Assembly (NCBI GenBank): GCA_017562135.1
Contig: QEYB01000448.1
Span: forward strand, 620,001 to 684,000
Reading direction: 5' to 3'
Length of the DNA: 64,000 nucleotides
Source: Dipylidium caninum
Taxonomy: Eukaryota > Platyhelminthes > Cestoda > Cyclophyllidea > Dipylidiidae
Shown: in pieces, positions 27,034 to 38,942 of the stretch
How positions within the stretch are numbered: the stretch's first letter is position 1
Layout: each line of letters starts with the position of its first letter
Translations under genes and position numbers: made by a program
Notes under the pieces: generated by a model
The model's input: only the letters and a program-made list of their open reading frames with translations
What the model was told of the DNA's origin: nothing
Database searches by the model: none

Positions 27034-27787
27034 TTAAACGCCGATGATGTTGAAGGGCTCGCTCAGGGCGGTCACTGGCCTCCTCCTCCGCCTCCTCCGC
27101 AGACTCCAGATCATCCTTCGTCCCTTTTATTCCCTTTGAGGCTAGTGAACCAAGTCGTGAGGGCTTCCCGAGACTCAAGAACGGCTTAACAATGCACCCG
27201 AGGGTGAGAAAGCGGGCAAGATTTTCAGGTCCTCGTGGAGGAGAGGCATTTGAGGCATCAGAGACTGCTTCACCGACCCTCAGAAGTGAAAGTACGCCGC
27301 GCAAAGGGAAGCAGCCACCAGACCACTTAATTTATCACGGTGGATCCTTCCAGTCTTCAGTCATTTCATCTTGAATTATTTACGTGCAATCACATCACCA
27401 GGCCTGACAAACGGCTCGGCCAAGGTGAGGTGATCGGTAATTGGGAATTAATAGTGCCAGTGAAATGCAATTACCAGGCTTCTTTGATAAATTATCCTGC
27501 TCCGCGGCGCATTCCTTCACCCACCTCGTTCCACTTCCGATTCTTCCCTCCGCAAGAATGTCTCCCCCCTTTACAGAGTTTATGAAAATTTCACACCATT
27601 TCACTGGGGCGCCTCCCTCCCTGCCTGCACTGACGGCTTAACAGTTCGGTTGTGGCTCTATTCTTTGACATTGCCCCAACAGCGGCTTGAGATCTCACTT
27701 AAAAATCCTTCTGTTATAAGGAAGAGACGACGAAGACTGCAGTTACGCAAAGTGACTCTCCGACAGTCCCTGGGAAGTTTATGACAT

Positions 27788-28135
27788 CGGAAACCACGGA
27801 ACGGACGTTGGTGTTTAGTCTGTGTTCAACTGCGACTGAGAGGAGTGTATTGTGACGTGAGCTGCATATTTTTTAGATAATTTTTGGTGTTAGCAGCTCA
27901 TTTTTATCTCATTTTTCGCCGAAATCCGTTGGAAATAAAACGCAATTTCACCTGCTTTTCTTGTACGAGTATAAGGTGGATCAAAGCGGTGAGAAAAAAT
28001 TAATGTGACATTCGGCGACGGATTCACGAGTGACAAAAAGTGCTCGATGATGGTTGCAACAATTTCATTCTGACAACTTGATTGTAGTCAAGGCGACTCG
28101 CCTCCAGGAAGGCCACCACCAGCCGATGTTGACAG
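27788..28135. repeat. Dispersed repeat, copy C
   Basis: Resembles the two copies in the SLC25A32 intron. Shared blocks include a segment at 27790-27870 (GTTCAACTGCGACTGAGAG, then TTGTGACGTGAG, then a TTTTTTAGAT motif), a piece reading ACATTCGG, GAGTGACAAAAAG, and AAGGCGACTCGCCTC. Block order and orientation are partly rearranged relative to the other copies. Similarity is by eye and moderate, so exact ends are uncertain. Confidence 0.5.
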
Positions 28136-28156
28136 CGAGGAGGGGAGGGAAGTTTG

Positions 28157-28187
28157 GACGACGACGACGACGACGACGACGACGACA
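28157..28187. repeat. (GAC)n trinucleotide microsatellite
   Basis: Ten consecutive GAC units. No exon is recognised around it. Confidence 0.9.
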
Positions 28188-29887
28188 ACTGTGAAACCTT
28201 ATCCACACGCGCACACACACAAAAATGCTCGTTAATTTGACTCTAAACTAGACAGGAAGTAGCCAGCTAAATTGTTAATAAAACGTCTGCGTGGAGTCAA
28301 AGGTAAGGTAAAAAAATTTGGCCTCATGTGAAATTTTACCACATTCGCCCTATTCTCCGGACATTTCACCTACCGATTATCAACCTTTTTCGCGATTATA
28401 ATTTTTTTGAAGAAAAAGAAAATATAACAACCCAACATTACATTACGAACGCCTATGAATTGTTTATTTACGCCAAGAATAAAAATTCTTTTCACACAGA
28501 CGGAAAGTCGAGGATGCCAATGGAAGTTATCTCTACTGAATATTATAAATAAGACAAAAATTGCGCTTTTCTTCTTTCTACTTATTTTAAACACGCGTTT
28601 CATAGTTTCCAACCTACTCTTCAATTCGTAAGCTCTCGTTTCTTGCACAACCTTAGCGGGCTGGTGGTACAAGCAAAAGTTCGTCTGCCACAGAAAATTC
28701 CAACAACGACGGTTGAACCCTTCGAAGGTGGATGCAGTGGACAACGCTGCTGCTCCTCCGGGGCGTTGGGCAACAAACTTATTTCTATTTTACGCCGCCA
28801 GACGCCTCGGTTCCCGCCCTTTTTCCGCTGGTGCTTGGCTACGAAGCCTCTGGTTCATTTTGCCATCACTTACGGCGACAAGTGATAATTTTCAGCATAA
28901 ATTAGCAAAAAAACTGACTGCCCTAAATAACCACAGAGTGACGATGACACTGCCAAATAACTGCAGTCTGCAAATGCTAATGACATAGAAATGAGGAGCG
29001 GTCGTTTTGAGGGGCTGAGGAAGGTCTTCTGCTAAGCATTTTATCAAATTTCGCATTAGGAACATCCCCGGTCCGCATACTTTCAGTTTTCGTTCAACTC
29101 TTCACGATCTGGACGAATTCATGGTGCTTCTCATAAGGCGAAAGTTGTCGTAGCCTCAACTCGAATGGACAACTCTCCTTGAAATCTTCTTAGTCTTCGA
29201 GTGCGCAAAGTTAGGAATTTGTCCTCTTGACCTCCAATTTCCCCTTTACGGAAAGGCCTCTTTCTCTCCCATTTGCTCCACTCACAGGGGTAGCCTCTGT
29301 GCCTCCTGTGCGTCCACACCAACACACTTCGTCCTCTCCGCGAACTGCGAAGTACAAAGGCGCAAAAGATGGTGTTTTCGAGGACGGTGTCACCAGCGCC
29401 AGTGGCCTTTCGGTGGAGCAAGTTCTAGGTGAAGTGAAATGGCCAAAAAGGCCTAATAGGGGCTTTTATGGCACTCCTCCCCCACCTTTTGGCTACCCAG
29501 TGCAATTAAAGAGCATAACACGGCCGTCAATATAAGTACGTCTGCCGCCATCCACAGTGCGGTGGCAATGACACATTTGAAATCATGGAAATTTTAAAAA
29601 TGTCCGCTTTACGACGTGTTTATTGACAGGGGTGATGACAAAACACGCTTGTCTTTATCGTTTGGTCCGCACAGAGGCGGTTGTGAGAGAAGCCACCACG
29701 CAGAAATAACCGACAGAAAAGTGATGGCGAGCTTCAATCATTCACCCAACCTCCACCTTCCCCACCTTCTCCTCTTCTATCCCATTAAGGTAGCACGGAT
29801 GTGCATGTTTACATGAAATGTTTTTTTTCCCCAGGGTTGGGTGTGCGGTGCAGTCATTTGGCCGACCAGGGCGGGTGGCGCGGGGCG

Positions 29888-29918
29888 CGGCGGAGGCGGA
29901 GGCGGAGGCGGAGGCGGA
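29888..29918. repeat. (GGAGGC)n hexanucleotide repeat
   Basis: About five tandem GGAGGC/GCGGAG units within a very GC-rich patch (29870-29945). Confidence 0.85.
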
Positions 29919-30099
29919 AGGCTGGGAGTGAGGCGAGGAGGCCTCGCATCAAATTAGATTATCGCAGGGCTGTAGTGCAGCCCAGAAATGTGGCCCCACG
30001 AACATGTCAAAAAGCGGTCCCTCTCAAATGCGACAAATTAGCCTTACAAGAGCGGCTTCGCATGTTATAGTACCAGCATGTGTTTCCTTCCCTCCTTCT

Positions 30100-31984
30100 T
30101 TCTTGCCCTCCTTCCTTCCATTTGTATCTGGGATGTTTGTGTGTTTAATTATTTGTAGCACACAAACACCCAGGCTATTCGTGCGAAGACTGGACACCGA
30201 CAATACCTCATTAATTTAGAGACTGGGAGGGAAGACAAAAGAAAGGATTGGGGAATGTGTACAGGCGTTTGTGCCTCGCCTCCATGTATACGGCGTATTA
30301 ATAATTCCATATCCTCGAAGGTAATGATTATTTATCACCAAAGGGTCAGCTGGTGATGGTGTCAGGAGCGTGAAAAAAAGCTCTGTAGTGTGGCAATGTA
30401 AAGATACGTGCATGGACGAGTGGCCACATGCTCATCGGACAGTGATTGAATGTACAAGCTTTCGCCTCTGATGTTCCCTGATGCCCACACGTCGGTGGCA
30501 TCACAACTCACCTTACTTTTGACACAGCGACGAAATGGTGGAGAAAAAAGAAGGCGCGAGGAGTAGTGTGAAGGCATGGGAAAGGAGAACGACTAGGGGC
30601 GCAAGGGAATGGGTGAAAACTTGCTAATTATCCGACATAGCCAGGTTAGTTACTTCAAAACACGCAATAGAACAAAATACACGAAGGTGAGTGCAAAGGA
30701 ATTTGAGTGTAAGTCTGTCATAAGATATTGCATGTCAAACATGTCAATCTTCGCGTTGCCATCCACGATACTCAAGTTTACATATCTATTTATTGTTGAT
30801 ATTATTTTACTCATCTGAAGCATGATACCATACATATTTTCGAACTAACTTCAGAAGTACATAAGCACGACTGGGTATTTCTGTCACATGAGGAAGTCAC
30901 ACCGAGTGAGAAGGCGACGCATTGTATGTATCGAAAATCATCTTCACGAAAGCCGGATTGCAAGTGAAACGTAGTACTTCTAACGCCTGGTAAGGGTGGT
31001 GCTCACGCTTCCACAACTGCCTCTCAAATCACTTTAAGTTGTCCGTAAGGGAGGTGTTTTCCCTCCGACTTTGTACAGAACAAAATGAAGGTGATCATGT
31101 CGTATAGTCCTTCCACACGAAGCACCCACGACATATTTCGAAGAGAAAATTATATTGTAGCACTTGGATTGAATGAAAACCTACGTTACGACTACACGTT
31201 TCTAGACCGAGTAGACTAGGCGGCCGCCGAGACGCTCCCTACTAGTTAAAATTTTACGTAAAACCATTAAATAATGGCATTCTGTGCTCACTAGATGAAT
31301 ATATTAATAAATTGGCATATTTCATCTTTAAGTAAAAATGGCCTGAGAATGCTATTATTTTACTAAAAACTGGTGCACTCCTAAGGAGTTCTCCTGATCT
31401 ATCCGTACAGAGGAAAATTAATTGAAGATTAAGCTAAGATCCATTCAGAAAACCATCCCGTTAGTCACTGACCCCCAAGCTGCATGCATTCCTCATTTCC
31501 TTACCACGAGGATAATAGGAGATTCCCAAAATAGATAAATGCAAGAAATTAATAGAAATGTTACTCAAATAAGCGCGCTCAATGTTAGGGTTGGCTTTAG
31601 AAGATGATTATTAATAAAATGCTTTGAGCAGTCATCAACCTCAAAGCTGAATCATGAAGGTTTGTGAGGAAACGTTTTGTAAGCACACAAGTTTTAAGCA
31701 ACGTGTTGCAATGAGATGTGTCTAAATGCCGTGGAAGATAAGAGACCACATAGGAGTGGTCTCACTTATGTACTGCGTAAGAGATTCCTAAAAGGTGATA
31801 CCTATCTCTTAATATTTCTATTTATTATGGTGTATAATCTAAGATTAACTAAACAGACGGAGGACAAAAAAGCATAGAGTCAATGCCATTCATCAGAAGC
31901 CCTTAAATACCGCTAAAGGTCTGTAGGCTACGGTTGTAGAAATAATATGAGTGCTAGATGTAAGTAAATGTTGGATGTAAAATG
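30100..31984. other. AT-rich spacer, no gene seen
   Basis: Nearly 2 kb between the GC-rich repeat patch and the small minus-strand ORF at 32296. Short open frames only, none with a recognisable motif, and no RNA gene seen. Confidence 0.5.
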
Positions 31985-32296
31985 TCAAAATAATATAATC
32001 ATACAGCTTTTACTTATGTTTGTTTTCACAACAGCTTCCAGCATCCAACAAAATTTGAGAACATAATTTTCCGCTTCTTCTCGTATCATTAACGACTCTG
32101 CGTTATTTTGCAGGTTGATTATAATAAGCTCTTGTTGCGGTTCGGTGTACGTAACTCGATATTCGACCAATGGGTATTTCAGTTGGAGTTCTTTGCTCCA
32201 TCTGGCCCCGTTAAACACTTTACTTTGATTTACTTTCCACAAGGTACCGTTTTTGATCCTTTCGTTATCATTCATATCGGCCCTAATGGAAAACAA
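31985..32296 (-). CDS. Small hypothetical protein, head-to-head with INTS13
   Basis: Uninterrupted frame of 103 codons (or about 96 from the second ATG at 32275) whose 5' end lies 272 bp from the INTS13 start on the opposite strand, an arrangement that would suit a shared promoter. The C-terminal half has a strand-strand-helix look (EYRVTYTEPQQELIIINLQ, then a helix ending WMLEAVVKT), loosely reminiscent of the Pcc1/LAGE3 KEOPS subunit fold. The resemblance is weak, and I do not assign a function. A pyrimidine-rich stretch ending in AG just inside the frame (about 32285) could be a splice acceptor, so upstream exons may exist. It may also be a chance frame. Confidence 0.3.
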   Translation of the reverse strand: MFSIRADMNDNERIKNGTLWKVNQSKVFNGARWSKELQLKYPLVEYRVTYTEPQQELIIINLQNNAESLMIREEAENYVLKFCWMLEAVVKTNISKSCMIILF

Positions 32297-32567
32297 AATT
32301 GCGTTTAAGTAATGTTTGAAAAGTAATGGCGTTTTGTGTTTTTTTCCACTGTGTTAATAAGTGTAATCTAGCCTTAATTTCTCTTGCAAATAGTTGAGTC
32401 CACCCAATATCTTATTCGGTAATCCTATGCTTATATAAAAAACCTGATTATTTTTTTCATTCCAACTTCGATGTACAAAGCCATGGTTCTCTAACGCGCT
32501 CCTCCCTTGTGAATAGCCGAATTAACTATTTAGCACATCTGTTTTTAGGCCGCCTTGTGTATAAAAA

Positions 32568-35500
32568 ATGGTTTCTATGAACCCGAAGAAAACCGTTTTT
32601 ATGATGCACAAGACTAAGGACGTGTACAAGCTCTTTGGTGATACGTACTCATTCGACAGAGGACCCAATCGCAAATCAGACGTTGCAAATACGAAAGTCT
32701 CCATTCAGCGAAATGTATGGTCATTTGTCGTGGAGGCCGTCTTGGAATATTGCCGAATAAATTTCGACCTGTTTTCTGATTCCAGACCGGTATATTTGTT
32801 TAGTTTTCTTACACATAGATTTCTGTCATTTCTGTTGACTCGGAAGAAAAAATCCTCTCGTTATGGTATGAGGAAGATCAGTCTTTGGAAGCCGTCTGGA
32901 AGGCCTTCACCACAGAAAGCAATTCTACTGCGTCGGTAGACCTCGACTACCCAGGCATGCCTGGCCTGTATTCATGTAAAAATGTCTTACATATGCCAAC
33001 TCCCTATCAAACGCAGCAGCCAGAGACGGGCAATGTTGGATGTGTTCTTATTATTGGCTCTGGTATGCGCCCAAAACTTCAAACTTGGTTACCTATCCTT
33101 ATTGAACAACTCCAAAAGCCTCCTCAAGAAACTGGGTATGTATTTTCATAGAAGCGAATCCTGATTAGCTACCTCCCAATCGACAAAACGGAGTGGGTTT
33201 TTATCGACCTGGATTTATCCCCCTCTGGAAATGAAAGTATTGTGGAAACAGAGGTATGTCCTTGGGACTTTTTTACATATAGTTCAGTTTTTGATTTATG
33301 TTTTTCTTCTTTAGCTTATTTCAACGGAGAACCATAAGATGACGCACCAGCGAGTACCTATGTTCAACAACCGTTCTGTCTTGCGTGCTCTCGTGCGTTT
33401 GGCGGAGAAAAATCTTGGTCTTGCTAGTACTTTGGTGCAGGAGATTCCTATGAAGGAGGAAGCGAACGCTGATTCCGTCTCAACAATGTACGGCGTCGAG
33501 TTATTGCACGAGGCTAAGGCTCATGATTTTTTGCAGCGTCTGGGCCTCGCTGAGCGCCTCTATCTCCGCCAGGAAACTGACCAGACGTTGTTCGAGGAAT
33601 CTCCTTCTGGATTCTCTAAAACTCTGGGGATCAAATGGATTAGTCCAAGACCATTTGATAGCTGTATGCTTGATCACAAGTTTTTCTGCCAACAATTAAT
33701 ATTATCCAGTGAATTTCTTGCACATTGAATTCCCAATTTTTAGCACTATTTCTTGAAATTCGTAATTTAGATCATTTTTATCGCTTAAACCAACTTTCCC
33801 GTTTCTTTATTATATCTGTTTTTGGAAAACTAATCAAAAGTTTTTGATTTAAATTTCTCTTTTATCATACTTAAATAATGTCATAGAACAGGTCGCTCAT
33901 GTGTGCCCAAAATTGATAGTTGCCGAAGTTCATTATCAAAGATGTTCACTTCAAATATTTCTAGTCTACATCCTTTTACATTCCTCTGCGAAGTAGGGGA
34001 TTTTCTGTTACGTCGTCACTTTCGAAAAATTATTATCATTGTTAATCGTGTAGTCTTGACAACATACCTTGCTTAAATTCTTTATTTACCACACATTACT
34101 GGGACTAAAACTGGAAATTTCAAAAACGACTTTTGCTTTGATTTTACACTTTGACCGTTTCTATTGTTAATGATTAATCTTAACTTCCTCTGCTCGTACT
34201 TCAATTTACTTTTAGTACTCATTCGCTACAGCGTCGGAGCCTTCAGAATAACAATGGCAGCCGTTAATACCCGCTCATCTATGTGCTTGTCGCAATTCGT
34301 TTTAGGAGGTATATTTTGTGCTTTGTTAAGCCGGAGCATTAAAATCTCATTTTATGCTTCCGGAGCCCTCATAATTTTTGCGTTTAGACTGGTTGCACCT
34401 CCGTCTTCTTTCCATACTCCTCAAGGTAGATGTGTGGTACTGGCGCATAAGCTTCACCGTGGACATCATCTCCCGAGGGTTCTCAAACGTCAGCTGATGT
34501 ATTTCTTCTTCTGTGCCACGGGTCAGTAATGTATCTGCACGTCCTAGCAATCTCCGCCTCCCTCTCTCACCCTCCCATACTACCCGCACTTCCTGAGCGG
34601 TATGTGGAAGCCCCTGAAGCTGATTTTCGGATCAATGACTTTGTTAAAACCTTCCTCTTACCGGCAAGACTCGCACCAGCCTCAGCCAATTCTGCCTACA
34701 CCATAGTTCCCAAAATCAGGGGTAAGTGACGTTGTATTTTCTGAGAATTTTACTTCTAAAGAAGCCAAGTACGTCGCGCATCTCCAAACGTTATTTTTAA
34801 TCCACATATACAAAGAAGAGGTTTTATCATCTACAGCAGTGCTCATCATTTTTTCACGATATTTTAAGTGCGCCATGCTACCAAGCTTGCTTTGATATCC
34901 CTCCTCTTCAACTGTCAATTTTACTCATTTCTTTCATAGCTCTACAACTCATTGAGCGAAGCACACGTTATTGGCCCCTAAGAAGCGATGCTACCTTTAT
35001 TGGTGGCAATATTGTACGTTCTCTGTTAATTTTTCGGAGTTAATTGCTAAGTTCTTGACTTATCATGCATCAGCTGTGGCTTTCCACTACGCACTTATTG
35101 AATCGTGGTGTAACTTCATCTACTAATTTGCTTTAAGTAGAATGTTATATTTAGCTTGCGGCCCCATTGTTTGAACATTTGGCAAAGGACTTCTTCGAAG
35201 CGGCAGAATCTACCGCTTGTGAAAAAGCCATCGACTCTATCCTTGCGACAATCAAAGCTCACCCGTGAGATTGTCATGAATGTTTGTTATTTAAGTCTGA
35301 CTTGATCAAACTAGCACATCCGATCTCGTCAATAGGGTTCCCAAGGAGACGGGTTCCAACCACCTCCTTTGTAGCCAGCCTGTGGCGACAGCTGTGGAGC
35401 TGGACTTCCTGCTAACCCAGTACGCTAATATCTCAGAGGATCACAGCCAATTGATGGCCACCTTCAAGAAGAAAATAGAAGGTGTGGTACTCGCCAATAA

Positions 35501-36687
35501 ACGTCTTTCGAAACTGCTTCCCAAGGCAAAAAGTCTCCTTGTTAATGGGAATTACATAACCAACAGCCCCCTCTCCCGCCTCACTGAAATCAAGCGCCGA
35601 CTTAGGAGAAAAAGTGGTGGAGTTTCCAGACCAGGGACATCAGCGTCGCTGACTGACATCGCGTAAACTCACCACTTTCTTTTTTCGCTTTGCTTTGCTG
35701 AAGGTTTAGTCCACCGTCTGTCTGTCTTTTCTATTACTTATAAGTGGTAGCCTAAACCTGATCGTTTTAAGCTGTGGTCAACGTATTTTTAATTTATTAT
35801 TCGTAAATCTGTTTCACCCGTAATTTTATCAGTTAATTAACACATTAAGAAGGAGACACGCCATCCATATTACGTCTTTCTTTACTCTCTTGTAATAAAT
35901 AACATTTGATTCACGAACTTATTGCCTATTAGTTTAAACATCATTGCCTTTGAGACATTCATGGATTGAGTTCAAGTGACTTTATAATTCGATATTTTGG
36001 TCCACGGAATTCACTCCCCCAGTGTCTCCTTTCAATATATGGAAGCTGTTCTTTTGTTTGTTATATCCAGATCTTGATGGCATGGCGTTCAATTTTCGTC
36101 TCCTTTTTTTCCCAACAAAACCGGAAACACGTCTAGGTTTAGGGGCTTCTTGGGTTACTCTTATTTTGTTTTTCACTTTTATGAATTCTCAGTACTATAT
36201 TTCCCATTTCTAGAGTTACTTGCCGTGACAATGCCCCGTCGAATATGACCTTTGCTCCGTGTAAGTAGAAACCACGCCATTCCAGAAGTTTCGAGTCATC
36301 TCGCTTCGCTCACGCCTACGCATGTCAAACTTGCCTTCTCCAGTTTACTTATACATACAAAATAATCAAAACCTCTGATAATGTCACTTTTTGATACCTT
36401 GAATTAGACATTGATCACTTCCAATTTCATCAGATGCGTGTTATTCTATTCCACACCCACCACGAATCGAGGTGAGAGGTCTCCGCCTCGTCGTGGCTAT
36501 GCATTGTTTCAGATCCTCTCTTACTTTTCACGTAGGTCCGATGGAAACTTTTATGCAACAACTGACAGCGGTCTCCAAGCGACCTATTCTCAATCGAACC
36601 GAGTTTGCAGGGGTACTGGCTGGTGGCAACTCTAAAGGCCCATTATGCCTTTATACTGGACTAAGCGGCGGCGGAGACGACAACTAG
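32568..36687 (+). CDS. INTS13: Integrator complex subunit 13 (Asunder)
   Basis: Subunit of the Integrator complex, which cleaves snRNA and other nascent RNAs and terminates transcription; Asunder is also needed for dynein recruitment in mitosis in flies. Twelve exons with every phase consistent: 32568-32789, 32819-33135, 33169-33253, 33315-33663, 34216-34308, 34426-34488, 34527-34721, 34940-35013, 35155-35264, 35315-35662, 36214-36260, 36536-36687. The product is 684 aa (human 706). Family landmarks: KTVFMMHKTKDVY at the N-terminus, EAVLEYCRINFDLF, STLVQEIPMKEE, YGVELLHEAKAHDFL, YSVGAFRITMAAVNTR, MYLHVLAISASL, ADFRINDFVKTF, STRYWPL and a C-terminal RTEFAGVL tail motif. An in-frame TAA at 32562 fixes the start at 32568 (or Met at 32577). 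Introns of 29, 33 and 38 nt are present. An AG preceded by a T-run at about 32547 suggests a 5' UTR intron or trans-splice site. Confidence 0.92.
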
Positions 36688-37425
36688 TCGCTGGTTATGT
36701 AAATATTAATCCGCTTTTTGTTCTTTTCTTGTATAGAACCTTTACAACATCTGTTCCTAACTATTCTCATAATCCGGGGCCCATTGGAACCAAATCTCAT
36801 GCAGTGCTTTGGCCTTTCGTCCGGCTTAACTTAAAGGTGTTTTGTAATCATACAACTCAGTCTATTCTAACATTTTCCAAACTACTTAATACGTATCACC
36901 CTCGACCAAATCATAATATATAGGGAAATGACGCGTTCTGCACCCTTCTACGACCCCACTTATAATTCACCCACTTGTATGCCACTTATCGACTCAACCT
37001 CTCTTTTTGACACCACTAGAGCCTCCCAGATCATTAACAATATTCAAATTCCCCATTCGAGGCACTCTTTATTCGTATCATTTATTAAGGACTCAAGGAC
37101 ACTTAGTCGTTTTTTAATAATACCGTTTCTATTATAAAAAGAATGTCCTTAGAATATTCGTTTTAACAGATATCAAAACTTCAATAGCAGAGATCAGCCA
37201 TGACGATCGTTTTTCGGATTTATGGTCACATTATCTCAATTCAGTGAATTCAAATCAAAGACAGATAGTTGGTAACCATATGTCAAAGAAAAGTGTCTAG
37301 TAAAAAAATACGACTTTTCAAAAAAATCAAAGACATCGTGTTAGGGGGAAAAAATTAGGAATCTGGTGCAACAGATGTTAGAATAGGACAGGGCTGACTA
37401 AATAATTATTACTTCGTCAGACAGT

Positions 37426-38942
37426 TCAGCCGACGATACATCCATCATTAGAGGTAGTCGAAGCTTGCTGCCGGCTCCTACGACGGTTCTCTTCTTCGGC
37501 CTCCATCGAAGCGGCAATTGCTAACGCCAGTTGGCGATCTTCCTCTTCTTGTTGAGCCTTACTCAACGTTACACTGTTATTGTTGCCATTAATATGCTGC
37601 TTTAAAGATGAAAAGTAGAAAAGCCTCAACAATAGTCATGCATTAACACCTGAAAAACAATTGGTTAGAAGATACAATGACAACACCTGTCAACGTCTAG
37701 TCATTTGATATGCAATGACTCGTATGCTCTCTTCAAGCCAGTGAGCGTAGTGATTGCGGATATTGAACCATTAAGCTAAGTAGACGCGGGACTGATGAAA
37801 TTATTCGCTATTCCCGAAATGTAACCAAAAAAGAGTGGAACAGTAATTAGGGGGTCATGTGACAATGTGGAAAATTACCTTAGCGATGGCCCGTCTAATA
37901 GCGGCGGTTCCAGAAGCGGTCGCCCGCTTCCCGTTGACTGAGGCAAGGGGGATTCCTTTACAATCATGGTCCATTTCGTTTCGGTGACTGACGCAGAAGT
38001 TCAGGTGACATCGTTCACATCGAAAGGGGATCAACTCCTTTTTCCTACATTTTGGCACCGAGCAAGCATTATTAAATATCTATGGGGAAAATAATTTAAC
38101 GTGAATAAGCGATTCGCGATATCTTCCCAGAAAAAGTAAAGCTTTTACGGACCTTCCCCTTCAGTGACAGAGCCGGTCGAGACTTGCAGGCCGTGTCAAT
38201 GTGTTGACCAACTTTGATATCAGCTGGTTCATTGGGGCTGATTGGAACTGGAACTCCACAAAGTGGACAAATTGGGACTTGACGCTCCCTCGTGTTGCCA
38301 ACAGGGCATGAATGACAGTCAAAGCAGTAGTGATCTTTGCAAAATACTTTGTGACAGCCTGAACACCGAACTGGCAAAAAATCTGAAAAAGGCAAGAAGC
38401 ATTAGGAAAGCGAGGCACAATATACTCTTTGAAGAAGAAGGCCTAATTATGAGTACGTGAAAAGTTAGACTCTATTTCAAGATATATCAAAACTTAGATA
38501 AATGGAGATAGAATAAGGGTAATATGGAAGCAGCTACGGGCAAAATACGGCGAAATATTATGCGAGTAGGCGACTGAAGGGCCTATCCGAAGGTAATATG
38601 GGAGTTAAATCTACGGGAACGACGGAATCCGACAGAATAATCAATGTCAAGATGGAGAAAGCACACCACAGACCACTTGAAGGATTCCGTACGGATAGGT
38701 ATGTTCTGTCAAAAGGCTCATCTTTCGTCACTTTAATGCCCTGACATGCCCAAAAATCGTGGCGATATTAAACAAAGCGTTGGCAACAGTAATCGAACCA
38801 GATCACATTAAATCTGTAGTTCGTCGGGCGTCCAGTATAAGTCATAAGACGTGCGCAATTGAGACATGAGACGAGACACCGGCTTACCTAAAATGCGACA
38901 CGATTGCACCGCGCATTGTTCGCCTAGATCCGGAAACTCCAT
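37426..38942 (-). CDS. ZFAND2: AN1-type zinc-finger protein, ZFAND2/AIRAP-like
   Basis: Arsenite-inducible RNA-associated protein family, which links the proteasome and p97 to ubiquitinated or translocating proteins. Four exons: 38942-38888, 38382-38153, 38079-37879, 37599-37426, phases consistent, 219 aa. The N-terminus MEFPDLGEQC is diagnostic. Two complete AN1 fingers are seen, both with spacing C-x4-C-x9-C-x2-C-x4-C-x2-H-x5-H-x-C (first CAVQSC..CSGC..CKDH..HSC, second CSVPKC..CERC..CVSH..HDC), joined by VPICPLCGVPVP. A ubiquitin-interacting motif (EEEDRQLALAIAASMEAEE) sits near the C-terminus, which makes it more like ZFAND2B/AIRAPL than ZFAND2A. The last four residues are CIVG, a CaaX-like ending. 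The exon 2 donor (GTCCGT) is non-consensus but is the only one that keeps frame. Convergent with INTS13. Confidence 0.92.

Noticed and set aside
32108..32308. Plus-strand frame overlapping the small minus-strand ORF
   Set aside because: Short, ends before the INTS13 start in a different frame, with no splice donor placing it in the INTS13 transcript.
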